Shown here piece after piece: positions 22,298-32,279 of a stretch of 64,000 nt of DNA. Made by a program: the position numbers and the translations under genes. Each line of letters opens with the position of its first letter. Within the stretch, counting starts at the first letter, position 1. The DNA is from Beverwykella pulmonaria. Its lineage: Eukaryota; Ascomycota; Dothideomycetes; Pleosporales; Melanommataceae. The notes under the pieces were generated by a model. The model searched no databases. It worked only from the letters and a program-made list of their open reading frames with translations, and was not told the origin of the DNA. The stretch is from NCBI GenBank assembly GCA_001599595.1, contig BCHH01000008.1, positions 974,220 through 1,038,219 on the forward strand, given 5' to 3'.

Positions 22298-25200
22298 GGC
22301 GGAGGAGACGCGTAGACCTTTGGGGGGGACTGGCGTATTTGTGATCCGCGGCACTGCTGATGTCTTGTCTGGGATGTCGGTGGCGGCGCTCGTGGAGCCG
22401 GGAGCTCCTAGCGGCACACAGGGACACTCCGAGGGAAGAGAGACGCGGAGCGTCGGAGAGCAGACTGGAGGGTAGATGCTGGAAATGGAATTGCAGAAGA
22501 GCGTGCGGTCCGTGAGAAGTAAAGCCGGACAGGGAAGGGAGGGTGAGGGTGAGTGTGGGGTGGCTAGTTGGTGGGGGGAGCGTGGTGCGTGCCGTGCGGT
22601 GAAGGAAGAAGAACTGAAGCTGGGAGCCGTGGGGGGAGAGAATAATAAACAGTCCCGTCAAGAAGCTTTAGTAGCAGCGCACGCAGATTCCTCGCACCCA
22701 AACGGTCGAGTCTTTGCAGCGTGTGACGGTGCAGACGACGACGGTCGCTCGAGTGTTCCAAAACGGAACCCCGGTCTCGTCACGGTTTGGAGTCTGGGAG
22801 TGGGGATGTGATGTGATGGTAAACAAAGGAGGGACAAACGCACCGCGGGCCACGGCGACGAGCAGCAGCACTGCGAGAAACGCGCAAGAACAGAGTCAGC
22901 ACAAGGGAAGGAGTGTTTGTGCGTGCCGTGGGGAGCGTGGCAGCGAGGTCGAGGAGAGTCGCGAGGAGAGCGCGCGGTCGCTGCGAGGGCTGCAGAGGGT
23001 TTTCTCTCTCGTGGTGTGGAGCCCGCGCCGACAGGGATCATTGATGCGCGTGAAGACCCATCACCCATCCATCACCGCGCAGGGATGGCGCCGAGTGCGA
23101 GTCGAAGGCCAGAGGCGCAGACGACAGGGTTCAGGGCCGCGGGGCGGAAGGGGAAGGAACGCAGCGTGCTCCATCGGGCTAGCGCGGCCTAACGCGGTGC
23201 GAACGTTCCTTTCTCCAGCAACACCGCAGCACTGCACCTCGAGTCGTCGCCTGCATCGCACCCACAAGTCCTCCAGCTCTCTCTCAGGCACATGGCCGCC
23301 AAGGCCCACCAGAGCCGGCCATGCTGCTGCTGCTGCAGGCACGTCTGCCCTCCTTTAGCCAGCCCTCAACCCCTCAGCTGAAGCGTGCACCACGCCGACA
23401 CGCCTGTGTTGGGCCGGTTGCTCTCCACGAGCACAACCGTCGCTACCGGGGCTAGCAGTAGAGCCTCCGAGCCTCTCTCCCCGCTCGCCGTGGCGTCTGT
23501 CACTCCCACTGAGTCGTGGTTGCACAGCTCCTACTACAGTCACGGCGCTGAGGGTCTGAGAGCTGCGCCTAACTGCATTGACTCCCCAACTGTTTGCGCC
23601 CACGACACAGTGCAAACCACCACTTGCCGTGGGAACAATCAACATGCAACGCTGTTGCTGCGAACGGGGTCGTGGGTGCATCACAGATGACCCTCTTCCC
23701 CTGCCGTCCCCCACTTGCAGATGCAGATGCAGAAAACAACCATTTGCAAGACCAGAATTCAGTTGAGCCGGCCCTATCATAAATGGCGCTCCCGCCCATT
23801 ATCAACAATTCTCCCGTTTCAGCCACAGAAGCCCACTGAGCTCGGAACCAGAAGCCACGAGGTATCAATTTTGGGGTACTCCTCCCAGGCTATTATTCGC
23901 CACCCTGGCCCGTATACATAGGTAACACGGGTCGACTACGTCTGGCCTGGGAACCTTCCGGTGCAGCTGTCCTTGAGCAAGCGAAAAGCTGCACGACCAA
24001 GGAGCCATCGCAGGCGTCAAATAGACAGCCGCGCGTCAACGCCATGGAGTCTCATCTGTTGTCTCGAAACAATCCTTTCTGCAGCGGCCGTGGATACTCT
24101 TCGGTCGAAAAAGCCCCAGGTGGCCTGCCAAGAACATTTTCTTCTGAGCCTTGCAATCGTGGAGAAACGGGTCTGTGCGATCATCATGCACCTTGCTTTC
24201 GCACGTTGGAGGCAGTGCGGGACATGGGGCCGAGGGCACCGATCTTTGCCATATCAATAGGGCCATACGTTATCTGAGGAAAAGCATCACATCAACATCA
24301 CATCTCGCACCCTCGTCGCGTAAACATTGGCGTTTGGGGCACACTTCCGCCGGGCAAACCTTCGAGTACGACTTGGCTCTGATGCCTCAGCCCCTCGCTG
24401 TGAAAGTTTGCGTGGCAGAGAAGGAACAAGAATAGAGATCATCTTGCCTCGACTAAGAAGTCGAAATCAAAGAGGAACAGGATAGCATGTCTTCGTGTTA
24501 GCAGCGTTCATCCCTCTACCATCCAAAATTGTTGAGCGCATTTTTTGAGACCATTACGACATTTCCAGGCAAAGGCTACCCGTGGGCTTGAAAAAGCCTA
24601 CGAACGCCTCAATGCCAAGAACGGCAACCCGCATGAGCTGCGATGAACTCTCAGCTTCAAAATAAATCTCCGAGCTGATCTTACTCGAGCGGGCACGCAT
24701 CCGACGACATCATTTCGCAGAATAATTTGCTGCCGAAAGTTGATGAAAATAAAATTAAGTGCCACAACATGAATCCAATATCAGCCCGTCCGCCACAGCC
24801 GCACCCGCACCCGCACCCGCGAGGAGTAATATCCCATCTTCGATGACGCGTAGGCGCATGGAGAGATGAGGCCGATGATCTCGGAGTAAAAACAATAACA
24901 AACCGTCGTCGAACATCGAAGCAAGGAAATCAGGGTAGCAAAGCAGCAACTAGAAATGCTCGTAGCTGGCTGCTCGGAAATAGAAAATTATCGAAGCCGA
25001 CAATCATGGAGATAAAAATTAAAGGTGTTTTTATCTTCACTTGTATTTCCGTCGTGCGACGGTGATTGAAGGTAAACGGTGGAGTAACCTGACCGCAGTG
25101 TTCCAATGTTTTGTTGGCCAGGGTTCATGCAATTGTGTTAGCTTGCACAACCACCCGAGTTTTCTAGAAAGTAGTACAGATGAAGTTTTTTCACCTCCAG

Positions 25201-26012
25201 CTTGAGAAGCCTACAATTGAATTAGTGACTTTGGAACGGCGGTGCAGGGGCGTGATGGGTTGAACATTGTTGTACGGTGGTATGCTCTACCGCGCCGGTG
25301 TCGCTGTCAGAAACCTTCCTACCTTAGGTTGCAACTTCTAAGAGTGGAAGTTGGAGGGAAGGTTGTGCCGGGAGGGCTTGGGCATGTGATTTTCTGTTAA
25401 CTAGGTACTCTCCAGGGCTGTTCTCCTTCGATCTCACGCATAGCTACTCTAATATGATCACCTCTCGCTAGGTAAGTTTAGGCAGAGAAAGAGAAGAGAA
25501 GAATTCAGGACCGTAATGTATAATAGATTCTTATTCAGCTACTTTCCGATATTCCTGGCTTCTGGGGTGAGAATATACTTTATGCCATCTGCGGAAAGAA
25601 AGAAGGGCATTGCCGTTGCAATGATCAAAAAGGATTGGCTGCTGCGTGACGCAATGAAGATGTTCTCCGACGACTGGATAAATGGCTGGACAACGTTCGT
25701 TCGTATTAGCCTGCAATTCTGGGACCGGAGGTGGTTGAGAGTTGACAGCATCCCTCTTCTTATCTGGTGGTATTCATTGCACACAAAGTACAAGTCAGCA
25801 ACGCAAATATTTGAATCAATATTTCGAGGCTCGGTGGGGCGATTAGTAACAGCTCGAAATGATTGGAGGTTAATATGAGCCCGGCAACTCCCCAACTAAT
25901 CAATCATCGTGTACGCCCTATGGTGGTTCGATGAGTCATCCGCAAATTATATCAACATCTACCTTTAAGCGTCACAGAGAGCTCGCAAACACGCAAATGA
26001 CAATCAGATCCA
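22298..26012. other. Long gene-poor region, 3.7 kb
   Basis: The left third is GC-rich and is the probable leader and promoter of the gene starting at 22297. The rest becomes more AT-rich to the right. Open frames of 90-214 codons occur, including 22714-23358 (+) and 25516-25878 (+), but each has a comparable frame on the other strand or skewed composition, and none has a motif. A small GCACCC repeat lies at 24801-24820. Confidence 0.5.
24801..24820. repeat. Short GCACCC tandem repeat
   Basis: Three copies of GCACCC plus GC, in noncoding sequence. Confidence 0.75.
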
Positions 26013-27169
26013 ATGGCTTCCAATCCAATCGAACTCGAGTTCGTAACAGTCGATGTGTTCACGAACAAGAAGTATGAGGTACGTACTGCTCCGATACCAA
26101 ATCCGAGTCCAGAAAAGAGCCAGGAAAGGAGTAGGAAGACAAGACTCAATCGCCTCAAACCTGACCCATACGGTATGAGCTGACTTTGTATTCCTCGTTG
26201 AAGGGCAATCCCCTCGCAATTGTGCACATTCCACCTTCAATCTCCATAACCCAAGAACAAAAGCAGGCTATTGCACGAGAGTTCAACTTGTCAGAAACCA
26301 CATTTCTCCATGAGGCTGAGTCGCACGATGCAAGTTCCTGGAGAGTGGACATCTTTATGACGACTGCCGAGCTTCCATTTGCAGGGCATCCGACCATTGG
26401 GACGGCATGCCATGTGCTTTCGAAAGTTGCTCGGAGCCGCGGGATTGGTGATGGCAAGATTGAAGCTGGGTTCAATATCAAGGCTGGTCCGATTGGGTTG
26501 GAGTATGATGTCGGAAAGGGTGTTGCTCGGGCGGCTATTCCTCATAATGTGTATGTCCAGCTCTGGACACCGTTCGAGTGGGAACCATGTTGAGAAATGA
26601 TACTAATCGGCTGTGTGTACAGTCATATCCACAAGAGGACCTTTGGCCGGGAAGAGTTGTTAAAGTTGCAGCACCGGTTGGCTGAAGCTAGTCGCGATAA
26701 CAAGATTAATCTCAAGGAAGAATTCCCAATTGTCTCCATCGTTAAAGGCATGACATTCGTCCTGGTAGAACTGGAAAGCGAAGAAGCGCTCAATTTGGTG
26801 AGAACCACAGGCTCCAGACTCTCCGTGGATGGCCTCGATAACGAATGGAGCAACACATTCGTTGGGATGTATTTCTTCGTTCGATCCACGGACAGGCCAG
26901 ATGGAACAAGAGTGTTGAGAACCAGGATGATCGAAGGCACACTCGAGGATCCTGCAACTGGAAGCGCAGCGAGCGATTTGGCCGGATACTTGTCACTCGT
27001 GGAAGGAAAGCCTAAAGAGTCGCTAAGGTACGAAATTGTTCAAGGAGTGGAGATGGGTCGAAGGAGCGAGATATACATTGAGGTTGTCATGGCAGAGACT
27101 TCGGGTATCGCGGATGTGTATCTCTCAGGTAGCTCGGTCCAGGTGATGACGGGTCGGTTAACAATCTGA
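26013..27169 (+). CDS. PhzF-family isomerase/epimerase-like protein
   Basis: Member of the phenazine-biosynthesis PhzF family, which has a diaminopimelate-epimerase-like two-lobed fold and no cofactor. Three exons, 26013-26078, 26204-26550 and 26623-27169, give 319 aa. Introns start GTACGT and GTATGT. The family N-terminus FVTVDVFTNKKYEGNPLAIV is rebuilt across intron 1. Glu53 in NLSETTFL is in the position of the PhzF catalytic glutamate. FAGHPTIGTACHVL and EDPATGSAASDLAGYL are the other family signatures. The natural substrate of most fungal members is unknown; there are no phenazine genes nearby, so the name gives the fold, not the pathway. Confidence 0.9.
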
Positions 27170-27530
27170 AATCTAAAGGGGCGAGGGGTAAGGAGGTGAA
27201 CGTAAAACTTCGTTATGCACAGACCACTTGCTGCGCTTCAACAAGACAGTGGTACTACCCGCAGAATCCTTGGGGGTTTGTTCAAGCTTATTCCCAAGTT
27301 GTACACGAGGGGTATCCGGACAACCCGTACTCTGATGCATTTGAAGGGATGCTAGAGTAAGGTAAAATTTTAGTCTCCACTCAATATTCCGTTTTCTGTG
27401 CACAATTTGCTGTGTTCAATGCCTCGGAGTTTGAGGACTTGTCCGTCATAATGTTCAGTACCAACGGATACAGAAGAGTCTAGACGTACGGAAATAGTCA
27501 GGCGGTGCGGTTGAAATTTCATTACATCTC

Positions 27531-27651
27531 GAAACAACGACGCTCGGCTTGGCAGTAGAGTTTCTCCCCAAGACTTGACGACGACAACTAGCTTGGCAAC
27601 ATATCCTCTTCTTGAGAGTTGACGACGACGATAACCTTGGCAACAGGTCCT
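27531..27651. repeat. Degenerate tandem repeat, period 44 bp, about 3 units
   Basis: Units begin at 27531, 27575 and 27619. The second and third share about 27 of 33 aligned bases (TTGACGACGAC then CTTGGCAACA and TCCT); the first is more diverged but keeps the ACGACG and GCTTGGCA blocks at the same spacing. Confidence 0.6.
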
Positions 27652-27785
27652 AGCTAGACGTTTGCCAAACTGTCAACCTGCCAAATACGTATGTCCATGG
27701 TGCAAAACTCGTTTTGTCTGTAGAAAACTCCCGGGTTCTAAAATGCCGACCTATTAAGAGTGTAGGATTCGCATGCATGAGCGTG

Positions 27786-28139
27786 TTAGATCGCCATCCG
27801 TTCAGGTACAATGGGCCGATTTTTGCTGCCAAAAGTATCCTCCCTTGAATGCTCGTGACCCAGTTGGTAGATCAGATCCTTTCGGAAACGAGAGACCCGG
27901 ATGAACACATCAATGATGCGCTGGAGGGATCTTAGCTGATGGTGGGTCGGGAGGTCCTTGGAATGAATGGCGGCTTTCAGTGCCTCATGGAACGACGAAA
28001 AGCAGAGGACTGTGCAGTCTCGAAATGCCAATGGCGGCTTCCGTACTTCCCTTCGTCGGGCGTGCCACATTTGGGCAGCAAGTGAAGCCGGACTCTTGAG
28101 AGAAGGATCGCAGGTTATTGAAGGCGGCACATCATACAT
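27786..28139 (-). CDS. Orphan open reading frame, 117 codons, uncertain
   Basis: An ATG-to-stop frame with balanced composition, including FRDCTVLCFSSFHEALKAAI and LRSLQRIIDVFIRVSRFR, which could form helices. I recognise no family, find no clear upstream exon, and the region looks accessory. It may be a small lineage-specific gene, a gene remnant or chance. Confidence 0.22.
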   Translation of the reverse strand: MYDVPPSITCDPSLKSPASLAAQMWHARRREVRKPPLAFRDCTVLCFSSFHEALKAAIHSKDLPTHHQLRSLQRIIDVFIRVSRFRKDLIYQLGHEHSREDTFGSKNRPIVPERMAI

Positions 28140-29324
28140 ATTGTTTGTGATTTGTTGGTGCCTCAGACTCGTGCTGCACGTCAGGTTGTTACAGCCGATG
28201 CTGGCAGAATGACAGATGGTGAAGGTCCAGACTAACTGCTTTCTTGTGTTATTGCCAGGGTTCTGATAAATCTGATAGACAAATCAAGACGTCAGGCTGG
28301 TGAACCTGGGGGGCTGGAGCGCTAAGAAATGGTCAATGCCCCGGCCGTGCGCCTATTCGTTGGAGATCTCTAAACTCTTTGTTTTTCCAACCAAATTTTA
28401 TCAAGAAGCGAAAAGGATACTCCGTGAATACAACTACCTTCCTACAAGTCTCGTACATCAAAACATATTATTACTTTTCCATCCATCAGATAAGATGTAA
28501 ATGGGCATTTGGGTTGAGGTGTTCGAGCTGCAATGATTCGGCGCACGGCCATTCCAGCCACATATGTGATCGAACACCGTGAACAGCAGCAGAAAACAGG
28601 CGTCGGGATCGTCAAGACTGTCCTGCCGTGCCCTCGGTTGCCGCTGGCCGCATTTTCTTGAGGCATCGAACAGTTTGAGGGCGTCAACTTATCCAGTCCT
28701 TGAGACAGTTCATCGAAATCAAGTTATGCTTGGCTGTCGGATCCGGATTAGCATGGCCCGTATTTGGCTAGCCCGAACGCGGAGTGCTTCACGTCAACCT
28801 CCACCTCCTGTGAACTTTCAGACGTCGTCCGTTTCCAGCGACAATCGCAATGCCTTGGGCAATTTCGCACCGGCACCGCTGCCGATGTTGCCTCAGCAAA
28901 GCAAGGTGCTTCTCGACTCCCGCGCCCTGTGCGTTTCTCTCAGGCAGGCTTGTGCGAGTCTTCGTGAGACACGCCCGCCTTCATCGTGGGTTTCATGCCC
29001 GAGGATGCCCTCAGCCGCCTTCCCAGGCTGCATTGCCCTTGCCAGGCTGCTCCGGTCCTTAGGTCGCCAAGGTCTTAAAGACCAACGCATGGCCATCCAA
29101 GAAATTCTTCTCCCATCATCATCAGTCTGCTCTTCCATACCTTGAGACTGCCTTTTGAGGGTTACATTCCTTTCTCTGTTCCTCTACCTTCTTTTCTTAG
29201 ATCACGTTGAACGTGTCTGTTTATTCGTCTTAATCACCGCAAGTCGGAATCCATTCATTTACATACTCTTCTCTCTATTCAGCTATTCGTTCAATTTTAG
29301 AGCGCCCCCTAGTCAACTACAACC

Positions 29325-30620
29325 ATGAGATTCTCTACCATCTTGCCATTGCTGCTCGCAGCCGGTGTCGCCAATGCCCAGGCTGGGAAGGGAAAGAACG
29401 GACAGAATGCTCAAAACGCCCAGAATGCTCAGAACGCTCAGAATGCTGCGAACGCTCAGAATGCTGCCAAAGGACAGAACAACAATAACAATGGTGGTGG
29501 CAATGCGGCAGCTTTGACTCTCCTTGCTGCCAACGTTCAGAGTAACAGTAACACGGATGGGTTGGCACAGGCTGAGGCAGGTCAAGCTGCGTCGAAAACG
29601 TGAGTGGCCATTTCTCAGCTTCCATATTCTCTTACTAAGTTACTTTTAGTGATCCTGCCAACTTCATCAACGTCTGCACTGGCAAGACAATCACCAACGG
29701 TCTTCAAGTCAAGGGAGGATCTTGCAACGGAATTCGTAAGTTCTCAAGCGCTCCATGATGCTCTAGAACTCTACTGACGATTTCTAGCTATGGGTGATAT
29801 CCCCGCTTCCACCAAAATGGTTTCCGCAGTCATGATCAACCCCACGAACAACCAAGTTATAGCGCCAAATACCAACATTGACTTCACCGTCAAGGTTGCC
29901 AACCTAGCCGCTGGCTCATTCACGAACCCGGATACCACCTACTACGCTGCTCCTCAGGCTGTCGCCAATGGTGTTATCGTTGGCCACACCCACATCACTG
30001 TTCAAGACCTCGGTGGACAGAAAAATCCCACGCAGCCCCTCAATGCCGAGAACTTTGCTTTCTTCAAGGGTATCAATGATGCTGGTGACGGTCAGGGAAC
30101 ACTCAAGGCTTCGCTTACCAAGGGTCTTCCTGCGGGAGAATACCGTGTCTGTTCTATGACGTCTGCCAGCAACCATCAACCCGTGCTCATGCCCGTCGCT
30201 CAACGTGGAGCTCAGGACGATTGTGTCAGGTTCACAGTCTCAGCCAATGCCAATGCCAACGCCAACGCTGGTGGAAATGCCAATGCCAACGCTGGTGGAA
30301 ATGCCAACGCCAACGCTGGTGGAAATGCCAACGCTAACGCTGGAAAGGGCAACGGTAAAGCCGCTGGACAGCAGGCGCAGCAAGGTCAACAGGCTCAGCA
30401 GGGTCAACAGGCTCAGCAGGGACAGCAAGCCCAGCAGGGACAGCAAGCCCAGCAGGGACAGCAAGCCCAGCAGGGACAGCAAGCCCAGCAGGGACAGCAA
30501 GCTCAACAACAGGCTCAGCAGGGACAACAGCAAGCCCAGAACGCCACTGGAAAGGGCCGTGGACGCGGACGTGGACGATTCAACCGCACCAAGTTCCTTG
30601 CTCGCGATTTCGTTGCGTAA
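29325..30620 (+). CDS. Secreted repeat-rich fungal protein
   Basis: Three exons, 29325-29599, 29650-29735 and 29788-30620, give 397 aa. A signal peptide (MRFSTILPLLLAAGVANA) is followed by an Asn/Gln/Ala repeat. The central domain spans DPANFINVCTGKTITNGL to about residue 260. It has cysteines in VCTGK, GGSCNGI, YRVCSM and DDCVRF that could form two disulfides, plus HTHITVQDLGG and SNHQPVLMPVAQRG. This domain matches, from memory, a widespread family of uncharacterised secreted fungal proteins. The C-terminal third is two further repeats: AN-rich units (30242-30350) and a six-residue QQGQQA unit (about 30366-30535), then a GRGRGRGRF basic tail. An extracellular or wall-associated role is likely; no function is known. 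Confidence 0.85.
29404..29468. repeat. Asn-Ala-Gln coding tandem repeat
   Basis: A 9-bp-based repeat coding QNA/NAQ units directly after the signal peptide of the secreted protein. Confidence 0.8.
30242..30535. repeat. Two adjacent coding minisatellites
   Basis: From 30242 to about 30350 there are 24-bp units coding NANANAGG-like residues. From about 30366 to 30535 there are 18-bp units coding QQGQQA, several of them identical at DNA level (CAGCAAGCCCAGCAGGGA). Confidence 0.85.
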
Positions 30621-31455
30621 GATACCAAGTTCTAGATGGTGGGTGGTTGGCGTGGGCTCGGGTTGTATGGGATTGGGGGTAGCATGCGATTAGAGATCAT
30701 TGTATGTGGTAATGGTACTTTCTTCTTCATTGACATAGACTAAACCTTTTCCTCAGGAAGGGTGACTCTACGGAGAATGAAGCATAGCGCTTCATTTGGA
30801 CTGGTTCTAAGGGCGCTTTTTCCTATTCTTCGGGCGCTTAGTTAAATTCACGAAATGTAAACTTATTCTATTGCACTTTTCTCAACATGGTCGGTATCAT
30901 GTCTGCCTCAAAATACGAGTGTAATTCCGTATTTCTGGTGACGTCGTGATTGGTCTCCTTCAGGCATTATTGCATTGAGGCTCCGAAACCTAGCTTTCTA
31001 GGCGGCAAGGGTGTGGAAACGAGGCTGTCTCAGGTCGCTGAGAGTGGATGGCTCTCCACCTCAATTTTAGAGGCAGAAATGCCAACGTTTCGATTTGGAA
31101 TCCGGATTTCAAATACTAGGTTCGCGTTCACTTCCAGAAGGTGATTGCTACATCAGTCGCGTCAAGTTGCGGTCCTTCAATTATTACTTACATCACCAGT
31201 AACCCACCCAGTCTGATAGGGCACAGACCGCTCTTGAAAATTAGAGTTGCCGCCGAGCACGTTGTCTGGCGGTCCGAGAGCCCTTGGCTGTCTTCGCAAA
31301 AGCTTGACATGGTAGTTTTCCCTTCGCCTAAAGGGACGTTTACAAGTGAAGAGGGCTAATTATAATAATTTTGAATTTAATATGATTATTCGAATCGAGT
31401 CTCTCTTCTCAGATGGACTGCTAACAGTGCTTAATTATCGCGAAGACAAGTAATT
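30621..31455. other. Intergenic, no gene seen
   Basis: AT-rich between the convergent secreted-protein and F-box genes. Short plus-strand frames show no motifs. Confidence 0.55.
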
Positions 31456-32199
31456 TCATCGCATTCTCCTATCGAACCTCCCGCTGCTGGCGTTCTTGCG
31501 GTTTTCTAAATCCTCTTTCTTTATTCTTTTGATATCGAAATATTTGCTGACCAGCTCTTTCCACTCCACCTCCCAAATCCAGACCTTTTCCTCCTCGTCC
31601 CACGCCATAGTCTTAGTTATCGTCATGGGAACCGCCCGCGCTCTACTACACGCGATCGAAACCCACATCACCGCTTCGTCCAGTCGTCTTTGAGAAAGGA
31701 TACCTGTGCTATTCAATTGCTCCATACTCGAGCCATTCTTTGCGACTTTCGGTGTTGCTAGAATCAGGTGTAGCTTGTCGGGAGTCACACCAGCATATTG
31801 CATTGTTATCTCCGGTGCAAAGTGAGAATAGCGTAAAGCGTTTGTGTTGGGATCGCGGCGCGGGAGCGAGGCGGACACCAAGATTTTGGGAAGATACGAG
31901 GAGAGGAAGATCTTGTTGATGTACGACTCGAAAATCGGCGAAAAATGGCGAAGTGTAGTCCAGAGATGCATAGGGTCCGATGTATTCTCCAAGATTTCTA
32001 GCCACAGCTCAGTTGGGAGCTGAGGCAAATTATGAGTTGCAGACAACGATTGCTGCGGCATTTCGAAGTTGAAAAGCTCTTGATGTGGAAATGAGAAATG
32101 AATATTTTGGTAAGACTGGTTCTTATACATTGACGTATGACTCATACGCACAGCCACGACGTCAACGCCGCACGAATTGCCCGTCTCATTCTTTCTCAA
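31456..32199 (-). CDS. F-box-like protein
   Basis: Single exon, 247 aa from the first ATG. An F-box-like segment lies at LPQLPTELWLEILENTSD followed by LWTTLRHFSPIFESYI, about residues 57-95; F-boxes bind Skp1 and make the protein a substrate receptor of an SCF ubiquitin ligase. The remainder has no recognisable substrate domain. A later in-frame ATG at 32061 (MPQQSLSATHNLPQLPTELW) would put the F-box at the extreme N-terminus, as is usual in this kind of fungal protein, and may be the true start. The target is unknown. It lies 80 bp downstream of the DUF3176 gene on the same strand's upstream side, in the accessory-looking region. Confidence 0.68.
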   Translation of the reverse strand: MRKNETGNSCGVDVVAVRMSHTSMYKNQSYQNIHFSFPHQELFNFEMPQQSLSATHNLPQLPTELWLEILENTSDPMHLWTTLRHFSPIFESYINKIFLSSYLPKILVSASLPRRDPNTNALRYSHFAPEITMQYAGVTPDKLHLILATPKVAKNGSSMEQLNSTGILSQRRLDEAVMWVSIACSRARAVPMTITKTMAWDEEEKVWIWEVEWKELVSKYFDIKRIKKEDLENRKNASSGRFDRRMR

Positions 32200-32279
32200 A
32201 ATAGATCCAAGAGCTTATAATTGTCGAAGAGAAGGATCGTACAAAATTCGGGTACGCTGTTTAAGTATATGATACCTTG

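Larger units (their letters stand above)
27170..29324. other. Intergenic, 2.2 kb, with a degenerate repeat and orphan frames
   Basis: Contains a 44-bp degenerate tandem repeat (27531-27651), an orphan 117-codon minus-strand frame (27786-28139) listed separately, and a 188-codon plus-strand frame at 28579-29145 with unconvincing composition. The last about 150 bp are pyrimidine-rich and suit a 5' UTR of the secreted-protein gene. Confidence 0.5.

Noticed and set aside
22714..23358. 214-codon plus-strand frame
   Set aside because: Arg/Ser/Gly-skewed translation of GC-rich DNA, with equally long frames on the other strand. It lies where the leader and promoter of the gene at 22297 should be.
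25516..25878. 120-codon plus-strand aromatic-rich frame
   Set aside because: A 118-codon minus-strand frame overlaps it almost completely and neither shows a motif, so the openness may be chance.
26013..27169. Phenazine biosynthesis cluster suggested by the PhzF-like gene
   Set aside because: No other phenazine or secondary-metabolism core genes lie nearby; PhzF-like proteins are common in fungi outside such clusters.
28579..29145. 188-codon plus-strand frame upstream of the secreted-protein gene
   Set aside because: No motif and Ser/Arg/Leu-skewed composition; overlapping frames in two other phases look equally good.
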